From contig CAMTDV010001633.1 in NCBI GenBank assembly GCA_947069175.1, positions 57,766,102 through 57,830,101 of the forward strand: DNA of 64,000 nt. Direction: 5' to 3'. Both the position numbers and the translations under genes were made by a program. This DNA is from Scalesia atractyloides (lineage: Eukaryota; Streptophyta; Magnoliopsida; Asterales; Asteraceae). Under the pieces are notes generated by a model. It had not been told where the DNA came from. It searched no databases and saw only the letters and a list, made by a program, of their open reading frames with translations. Of the stretch, positions 58,801-64,000 are shown in pieces; position 1 is the stretch's first letter, and every line of letters begins with the position of its first letter.

Positions 58801-59166
58801 AGTTGTAAATTTAACTACCAAAAAAAGTTTGACACCGTAGAAAAAAATTCCTGGCGCTACTAACAAGCATAATTTATGTAAAGCAATTTGTCTAACAACA
58901 ATTGAAATTTCAAATAGAGTCAATTTGCATTTGGATTCACAACCAAGAGCAATTGAACATTTCACTGAATGAAAGCATAAAACTCAAAGGTTAATCAAAC
59001 AATTTAATATAAAATCATCACTTAGAACTGCAGAGATGTAAATACATACCGCGTGAATATATGCGATCGACGATAGAGGCTTAAGGAAACCCCCAGTTAA
59101 CGTAGAACTACTGAGTTGACTCGCTGCCGGAGCTAGCGAGAGGTTGTCTGCTGCCGGAGTGGACAT
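49513..59166 (-). CDS. Plastid UbiE-like SAM-dependent methyltransferase, 8 exons, intact
   Basis: Exons (minus strand): 59166-59050, 56669-56572, 56439-56299, 53993-53909, 53480-53287, 52334-52223, 51216-51109, 49653-49513. They total 996 bp, giving 331 aa. Every intron starts GT and ends AG, and all phases join. Exon 1 (39 aa, serine and alanine rich) is a likely short transit peptide. Residues 55-85 form a CPIC..CSTC zinc-ribbon-like pair (C55, C58, C82, C85). Then SFLYERGWRQ and GFPGPEKEFE (124-149), SAM motif I around D165 (DASCASG), ALDFSETML with acidic D190, VRADIARLPF (217-226), HAGAALHCW (235-243), LRPGGVFVATTY (257-268) and C-terminal FIMIAARKP. The order and spacing match Arabidopsis At1g78140/At2g41040, reported in plastoglobules; the substrate is unknown. 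Motif I has alanine where relatives, from memory, have glycine. Start chosen as the only in-frame ATG after the TATA box. Confidence 0.93.
49927..50213. mobile_element. hAT-like MITE, GAGCTCG-rich, ends TAGGGCTGT
   Basis: The left end TAGGGCTGTTCA and right end TTTACAGCCCTA are inverted repeats. The body is full of GAGCTCG, GGCTCG and CGAGCC phrases. This is a very common plant repeat type, probably a non-autonomous hAT. The expected 8-bp duplication is imperfect (CTTATAAA on the left, CAGTTATA on the right). It lies in intron 7 of the methyltransferase gene. Confidence 0.65.
50222..51108. other. Intron 7 of the methyltransferase gene, 5' part
   Basis: AT-rich intron sequence with no further exon. 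The region was read on both strands because exon 7 and exon 8 are 1,455 bp apart. A block at about 50880-51030 (GTTTAGCTGATTTCCCTAAA) resembles a dispersed repeat but has no visible ends. Confidence 0.5.
51217..52222. other. Intron 6 of the methyltransferase gene
   Basis: 1,006-bp AT-rich intron between GGT|GTAAGT and AACAG. It contains two similar blocks, AAGTAACTAATG.T.ACATAT followed by AACTA or ACCGTAACA and CGACATACACATTAGAAGAT or TGACATGCACTTTAGGAGAT (about 51430-51520 and 51540-51610), a diverged ~110-bp duplication. Confidence 0.55.
52644..53340. repeat. Tandem duplication including the 3' end of exon 5
   Basis: Unit 1 (52644-52800) and unit 2 (52813-52895 plus 53262-53337, split by a SINE) share TACCAACCCGCC.ATTTTACCACC, GAGAAATGATGAGTGTTA, AGAAACT.AAATAAATATATG and then about 45 bases of exon 5 with its splice donor. 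In unit 1 the exon copy (52752-52796) has in-frame stops, TAG and TGA, where exon 5 has CAG and CGA, so it is a non-functional decoy that keeps a donor-like GA|GTAAAT. Confidence 0.8.
52896..53243 (+). mobile_element. TS-like SINE with 18-bp target duplication
   Basis: The 348-bp insert is flanked by AGTTGTAGAAACTAAAAT at 52878-52895 and 53244-53261. Its 3' half (GGTCTCATTGGATACAACCT, ACGGGGTAGAGGTAAGG, ACCCTCCTCAGACCCTAC, GGGATTTACCGAGTATGATG) has the features of the TS SINE family known from Solanaceae and relatives, with an ATG microsatellite tail instead of TTG. The 5' part (52896-53010) is AT-rich and unfamiliar. It sits in intron 5 of the methyltransferase gene, in the opposite orientation. 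Confidence 0.85.
54440..54733. mobile_element. TA-flanked short element
   Basis: Bounded by (TA)n at 54442-54460 and 54717-54733. Begins GAGGCCGGTTAATGTACAAT and ends with GTACGTTACACTTTTTTG (the complement of ..GTAACGTAC). It contains repeated CATGCGATTT phrases (54538, 54588, 54629). It is non-coding and resembles other TA-bounded elements in this window. Confidence 0.55.
54734..55842. mobile_element. TA-flanked element with ATAAAACACCAT repeats
   Basis: It begins GGGCGAGGTTATTGTACAAAAG after a TA run and ends before the (TA)n tract 55806-55842. Inside, the phrase ATAAAACACCAT occurs about ten times between 55155 and 55545 with 30-70 base spacing. The left part has GAGAATGGTAAGAA and the right part TTCTCACCTTTCTCAC, near-complements. 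Frames on the minus strand here are repeat artefacts. Confidence 0.5.
55849..56048. repeat. Direct plus inverted triplicate AT-rich segment
   Basis: The ~35-base segment TTTAGTTATTTCTATCATAA.. occurs at 55849-55883 and 56014-56048 in direct orientation, and as its complement at 55945-55978, with (TA)n between. The middle copy can pair with either neighbour. Confidence 0.8.
56670..59049. other. Intron 1 of the methyltransferase gene
   Basis: 2,380 bp from GTATGT (59049) to TTTATGCAG (56670). It is AT-rich without other genes and contains the tandem duplication at 58445-58757. The length suits a first intron of a plant gene in repeat-rich DNA. Confidence 0.7.
58445..58757. repeat. Two-copy ~155-bp tandem duplication in intron 1
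   Basis: Unit 1 (58445-58599) and unit 2 (58600-58757) share GAAAGTTAA.GAG.GAAA.CGTC, TTTTGACGGTTTCAT.GTTTG, CCTTCCTTA.AGGATTATC and TTTATTATGTTT.TGGCTT, with about 15 percent difference. Confidence 0.85.
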
Positions 59167-59201
59167 TCGTTGTGTATTAACGTACAGATAAACAAATAGG
59201 G

Positions 59202-59209
59202 TATATAAA
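59202..59209 (-). promoter_or_regulatory. TATA-like box of the methyltransferase gene
   Basis: GTTTATATACCC on the minus strand about 40 bases upstream of the ATG, which gives a very short leader. The upstream phrase TTTAGCGCCAATT (about 59239-59251) is the only GC-rich motif in the proximal promoter. Confidence 0.4.
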
Positions 59210-59251
59210 CATAAAATTCCATCAAACTTCCATGAAGTAATTGGCGCTAAA

Positions 59252-60659
59252 TACTAGTTTTTTGAAAACCCGACCCGGCTTGTGAAATGGTGTTTTAAAA
59301 AAACTGATTTAAGCAACTAACATATATTTTTTAAGACAATGGAACGTGTATGGATTGGTAATCTCAGTTCAGTACCACTTATAAAATTGTGCCCCTTACC
59401 TAATTTAATACCCGTATCATATAATTACTCGTTAGGTATCAGGTATACCCATTATTTATTAAAAGATTCAACAAAGTAAATTTATTAATAGATTGAAAAT
59501 TAATATCATATGTTTCTAACGAACTACAACAAATTATATTATAAAAACACCACATGCATGTTATCACCACTATTAAAGTTTTTAATTTCTAAATAATGTA
59601 ATGTAATTTGATGATGATATAATCTCAAATATAATTCGTACTTATAATAGAATAAAATATAAATAATATTATCAAATACATATTTAGAAATTAGAATGAA
59701 AAATAACTAGCAGAATGAATCCTTACTAGATCAGATTGGAGTTAAATAATAATGAATTTTTTTTCCTGAGTGAAGTTTGGGGTAAACAAGCATATGATTT
59801 GGATAACTGGGTTGACTATTGCCTAATCCATGCTAACGAAAATTTTTAAAACTAATCTCATGTTCGATCCTATATCCGGATACCTATTCCGATACTCGTC
59901 TCAAATGGTTTGAGTTTCAGGTTTACCTATCAGATTCAGGATCAATTGTGATCCCTAAATATAATTGACTTATTATTTTGTAATTGGGTAACTTTGTAGA
60001 ATAGTAACCAAGTTTTAATAGTGTTCCAATTAGGTTACTGAAGTTTCAGACGTGTTCCATTTAAGTCACTAAACATTCATTTTTCTTCAAAATTGAGTGT
60101 TTTTCCATCGATTTCATAAGTAACCGTAGTAATGTGGATTTCTGTTTCTTTTTTCCCTTTTATTTAACACTAACGTCGAGTGATGAAGTGAATTTTAACA
60201 TGTTTTTTTGTAATTAAAAAATTTTCTTTAATAAATATAATTTCATATATTAAAATAATCTGACTCCAGCGTCTTATGCTCCATTTTTTCTTGACACGTG
60301 GAAAAAAGGATATGGCTCGATTTGATTGTTAAGTTATCTAATTGGGACAAAAACGATATGTGTGACCTAATTAGAACACTTTTAAAACCTGATTACTTTT
60401 CTGTGACATTTTCCCTAATTTATTTGATAACTTTTAAAAAGTTTAAAATGTCATATAGTTTCTAAATAATATAGTACCATATCTTTTTACGACACATAAA
60501 TTAATATAAGTTATACTTACTTACTAATAATAAACAAAATAATAAGATTTATTAGTATATAACAATTAGCGTCCAATTTTATTAATTAGTAAAACAATTG
60601 GCCCAACTATCGATTTTATTTACGCCACAATTCTTTTTTTCTGGTAGAGTTTATTAATA
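59252..60659. other. Upstream intergenic region of the methyltransferase gene
   Basis: AT-rich, no coding sequence. Two related blocks about AGTAACCAAGTTTTAATAGTGT and TTAGGTTACTGAAGTTTCAG..GTGTTCC (about 60000-60060) and TAATTAGAACACTTTTAAAACC (about 60365-60395) may be the ends of one dispersed repeat in inverted orientation. Confidence 0.4.
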
Positions 60660-60965
60660 AGAGTTTAATGAGCTGGTGACGGAGTGGTATCGGAGAGATC
60701 TGGTATTTCAAGTGACTCAGATTAAATTCATGCGTCCACCATTTAGTGTTGGCAACACATGGTGATGATGAGAAACTAGGGGAGTAGCTGGCCATCGCTA
60801 GTTCGATCCTTAAACTGAGCGAGTTTTAACTCACCGCACTATCGTGTCTTCAAGCAAGTGTTCACGGGCTTCAGATCTATGTGAGAGTTTTTCCTTGTTC
60901 TGGAACGATTGTATCCCGTTGTAGTGGATTTCGTCATTAACTCATTTAGAGGATTTTATTGAACA
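60660..60965. repeat. Dispersed repeat, possibly an old SINE
   Basis: GC-richer block starting GAGTTTAATGAGCTGGTGACGG. It contains CTAGTTCGATCCTTAA (similar to a tRNA B box) and ends in an A-rich tract at 60965-60985. No target duplication was found, so the class is uncertain. Confidence 0.35.
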
Positions 60966-61019
60966 TTAAAAAAATAATAAAAAAAAGAGAATAAAAGGTT
61001 ATTGATACATTGGTCGCCA

Positions 61020-61354
61020 ATCCCCCACCCTAGCCCAGTTGGTTGTTGGGCCGGTTGTTCTCCTTGGAGACGCCGGTTCGACTTCCGATTGTGGCGAAAG
61101 GTGCGGGACGTCCCAATGATGGATCGTTTCCTACCGAGGCATGGTTCGATCCGGAGGGCAATCTGGTTTTACCAAGTTGTTACCCCAGCGAGGTTCTCGT
61201 GTGAGGACAGTATGGTTTCCAGACGAAGGTCAGTCAGAGCGGCAGCCAGGACCCGATAGAACATCGCGTCTGTCAAGGCTGGACTGACAGGTAACCGTCC
61301 TTGACAGAAACCTAATGACCAAGTCATGTACATATTAAAAGTTACCCTTAAAAA
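61020..61354 (+). mobile_element. tRNA-derived SINE with 13-bp target duplication
   Basis: The 335-bp body is flanked by ACATTGGTCGCCA at 61007-61019 and 61355-61367. The 5' part has an RNA polymerase III A box TAGCCCAGTTGG (61031-61042) and B box GGTTCGACTTCC (61075-61086), spaced as in tRNA genes. The body has CTCCTTGGAGACGCCGGTTCG, as in plant AU-type SINEs. It ends in ..CCTTAAAAA. The 85-codon frame across it (61002-61259) is not a gene. Confidence 0.9.
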
Positions 61355-61520
61355 ACATTGGTCGCCACATATGTTATTTATTGATACATTGATTGGTGCA
61401 TGGAAAATGATTCTCGAATAATTACATTTATATGTTTATAGTCCATCTTTATTAGACAATATTTGGAAACAAAATATTAGGTATATTGATAAGATATACT
61501 AATAAAAAAGTATATTCTAA

Positions 61521-62521
61521 GGACGGAGGGTGTGGAGGCGCCACCCCTGCCAACTCAGACTCGATAGCGCCTGATGGCGCACCCCCCCCCCTCCCACACC
61601 GAGTGGTTTACGGCGGGGCGCTATATGTCCGGCTTCACCATGGTAACTAGCTCCATTGGCATGATCGAGGTTGATTATTTTAAAATATTACCGTTAAACG
61701 GTAACAATTTAAAAAAATTATAATTTCCTTATTTATAAATTTAACCTATAAATACCCCACATTCTCTACACGTTTTATACCATTTTTTATACTTTCTCCA
61801 CCCTGTTTATACAATTCTCTACACTTTTTTATATCATTCTCTACAATGTTTTCCAACAACCAAAACCCGTGGGATCCGAACAATCCGTTTTGGCAAAGTA
61901 TGCAAAACAACGAGCAAGAGGACCGTTATCGACGAGACCCGCGTACGGGTGAGCTTGGATATTATCCGATGCCACCAAGCACCCCAACTTCTCCTCATCC
62001 CACCACTCCACCAATGCCCAGTTTTTACGGGTATTATTCAACCCCAATTTTTTTCCCCAAACATACCTCCTCAAAACATACCCCAAACCAAAACACAATC
62101 CAAACCGAATCCGTACCCGAAACCCAAACCGAATCCGTACCCGAAACCTAAGCCGAACCCACTCCCTCAAAAAAGCGAATGATCGAGTCATTTTGGAAGC
62201 TCGTAAAGCACAAATTCGGGCGAAATATATTTAGGAGATGACGAAGAAGACGAGTGACTTTGTATTTTTTTTTTTTTTAGTTATGACATTGTATGGTTTT
62301 TATTTCAATTATGGCATTTTATTTTTATTATTTAAATCATGAGTTATAAATTAATATATCAAAATTAAATAATTTTTAAATTTAAAAAAAATAACAATTA
62401 GGTAATGATAACGGGGCTTTATCCCACACCCTGCAAGTTAAAGAAGGGCGTTATAAAGTCAACTGGCTGACGTAAATCCTAGATGATGCTGACATAGGGC
62501 TTTATCCCACACCCTCCAGCC
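61521..62521 (+). mobile_element. PIF/Harbinger-like element, 1,001 bp, non-autonomous
   Basis: The left end GGACGGAGGGTGTGG and the complement of the right end GGCTGGAGGGTGTGG are inverted repeats, flanked by TAA (61518-61520 and 62522-62524). GG-start ends with a TAA duplication are typical of PIF/Harbinger. The phrase GGGCTTTATCCCACACCCT occurs twice near the right end (about 62415 and 62496). It carries one ORF remnant and no DDE transposase. Confidence 0.78.
61846..62151 (+). pseudogene. Harbinger ORF1-like N-terminal fragment
   Basis: 101 codons from ATG, rich in asparagine, glutamine and proline (MFSNNQNPWDPNNPFWQSMQ, then a proline, serine and threonine stretch) and ending in a duplicated TESVPET. 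This resembles the N-terminal tail of the Myb-like ORF1 protein of plant PIF/Harbinger elements (Asn/Gln/Pro-rich, then VPETQ-type acidic sequence, then the Myb domain). The Myb domain is absent: after the TAA at 62149-62151 the frame continues only as SKKRMIESFWKLVKHKFG and stops. A leader with CTCTACAC repeats (61760-61845) precedes it. Confidence 0.5.
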
Positions 62522-62524
62522 TAA

Positions 62525-63060
62525 TAATTCTAATTATGTGCCTTTCAAAAAATGTTCTAATTATGTTAAGAATGCCTCTTGCCCTACGCAAGTGAGATCT
62601 TGGAAATGCTTATGGCATGGGAACAGAGGGAGGAGACAACAAATACCACTCCATAAGCTAAAACGCGATATATGTGTACGCATGATTTACAAAAACAATA
62701 ATAATAAAAATAGATTTTGTTTGTTTTTTCTAAGAGAACGTTGGGAGTTTTGTATAAAGTAATAAGATATGTTATTAGGAATATAAGATATGGTTTTGTT
62801 ATTAGGAATATAAAGAAAGGTTAATGTACAAGACAATCTTAGCGTATAAAACGTAGGGAACAATTTGGGTGGTTGATTCGTAAGATTAATGGTTGAGATT
62901 ATGTGGTTTCAAATATAGAATTCATTTAACTAAAAACAAGAAAACAAGTGGGTTAAATAGCAAAATAGGACAATCCAATATTGTTGACTCATAAAACCAT
63001 GATTTTCAAACGACTTTAACTTTTCAATACACTAATATCTTTTTAAATACACCGTATTAA
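62525..63060. other. Intergenic, start of a larger AT-rich repeat
   Basis: No recognisable gene. GGTTAATGTACAAGACAATC (about 62820) resembles the TA-flanked element starts seen in intron 3 (GGTTAATGTACAAT at 54466), which suggests the left end of a related element. Confidence 0.4.
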
Positions 63061-63065
63061 CGAGG

Positions 63066-63629
63066 ATTTCATTCTCTTTAATTTGAGTATGCTATTGCAA
63101 TAGTTTTCTTAATTTTTATTTTTTTATTTTACAAGCTATAACGTTATTATGTTTATGTACGGAAACATAATCATTGAATACACATTACGTGATTACATGA
63201 TTACATTAAAGTATTTTATGTGAAACCCCACGGAGTGATTACGTATTTACGTAACAATAATTGACTATGTATTATTACGTGATTTTTCAATACCTGTTAC
63301 GTGATTTCATTACATAATTACGTACTAAACAAAACATGTAATACATAATATTTAATGAAGTACCTAAGGTTTAATCATGTATTAAGTGTAAATGTAATAC
63401 GAAATATTAGCCAACCTTGTAATAACCACATAATGTCGTATATTAAAGATTTAATCACGTATTAAAGCATAAACAATTAAGTTCTTATTATTGAATATGT
63501 AATCACGTAATAAACGTAATTGTAATAAGATCAATTAAACAAATCATTTTGAATGTGTAATCACGTATCTTGCAAATAATTGTTACGAAAACTATTGCAA
63601 TAGTCTGCTGGAATTAAAGAGAATGAAAT
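63066..63629. mobile_element. Fold-back with self-complementary loop
   Basis: The arms are ATTTCATTCTCTTTAATT..GCTATTGCAATAGTTTTC (63066-63109) and its complement GAAAACTATTGCAATAG..AATTAAAGAGAATGAAAT (63586-63629). The ~475-bp loop has ACGTGATT phrases in its left half (63187, 63275, 63299) and AATCACGT phrases in its right half (63452, 63502, 63559), so it can also pair with itself. No coding sequence. Confidence 0.75.
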
Positions 63630-63659
63630 GTTCATTAATACAATGTAATTTTTTTTAAA

Positions 63660-64000
63660 TATTGGACCTACAAAGAATAGATGATTTATGAAAGCCAAAA
63701 CATGTTAATCAGATCAAGAAATAAACAGATAATGATGTGCACTCATCCCATAGATAGTGAATCTTGAACACTAATCAGAACATCTGTTTGACGATTCCAA
63801 AGATCTGTTCAAGGCATGGAACATCTGTTGAAGAAAAAGCAACCTCTGTTTAATGGCCAAAGCCCTATTGAAGACAAGCACTAGTCATGAAGACCGAACA
63901 TTTCTCTGGCCAAACAGATGTTTAAAACAAGTCAACAACAGTTTAAAGAATAGTAGTTAAATCAATGTAACAATGTATGCTTAGAACATATATTAGCTAT
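63660..64000 (+). repeat. Start of another Copia LTR, cut by the window end
   Basis: TATTGGACCTACAAAGAATAGATGATTTATGAAAGCCAAA has the same layout as the LTR start at 12566 (TGTTGGGATTGAACC..AGATGATACAAAGCC). ATCTGTT phrases follow. It is probably the 5' part of a related SIRE-type LTR. Its partner and the element lie outside the window. Confidence 0.45.

Noticed and set aside
61002..61259. 85-codon plus-strand frame
   Set aside because: It lies across the tRNA-derived part of a SINE and its target duplication; not a protein gene.

Overview
This is a repeat-dominated stretch of a eudicot plant nuclear genome. It is AT-rich, with plant-type retrotransposons, long intron-split coding sequence and no bacterial-style gene packing. 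The family Asteraceae is an inference from the look of the LTR families (long chromovirus LTRs ending ..GTGTGACA or ..GTGTTACA) and from the extra gene of the large Copia element. All calls were made by eye from the sequence; no database search was possible.

Layout. 1-4231: AT-rich DNA with two large fold-back elements (765-1733 and 2258-2778) and Helitron-like tails. 4232-9100: a young, complete but coding-dead Ty1/Copia element on the minus strand (185-188 bp LTRs, target duplication ACTAC). 9101-12565: AT-rich DNA with no gene. 12566-24600: a 12-kb Copia element on the plus strand of the SIRE/Maximus type (620/625 bp LTRs, target duplication AATAT). It has gag, pol and a further ~3.8 kb coding region between pol and the 3' LTR. 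Its 5' LTR has lost the TATA box by a 5-bp deletion. 26059-45900: nested Ty3/Gypsy material, namely four long chromovirus-type LTRs plus a solo LTR inside one of them (27638-31140, target duplication AATTT), a probable 4.5-kb solo LTR (39819-44347), a chromodomain-coding pol tail (38383-38740) and a non-autonomous LTR-type element. 45900-48860: a decayed CACTA (En/Spm) element with its right terminus, abutting the promoter-bearing 5' part of an unidentified host gene (48861-49310).

The one intact host gene is on the minus strand at 59166-49513. It has eight exons, all with GT-AG introns, that join without a break to 331 codons plus a stop. The product is a SAM-dependent methyltransferase of the plastid UbiE-like group (similar to Arabidopsis At1g78140/At2g41040). 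Its introns hold a TS-like SINE with an 18-bp target duplication, a tandem duplication that copies the end of exon 5, several TA-flanked elements and GAGCTCG-rich repeats. 60660-64000 carries a tRNA-derived SINE (13-bp target duplication), a 1-kb PIF/Harbinger-like element with an ORF remnant, a fold-back with a self-complementary loop, and the start of another Copia LTR running off the window.

The host gene acts alone here. The rest is a layered insertion record in which target duplications and paralogous empty sites allow relative dating. The best candidate for something poorly described is the long extra coding region of the 12-kb Copia element. Nothing in the window looks like a defence system, a biosynthetic cluster or a CRISPR array.
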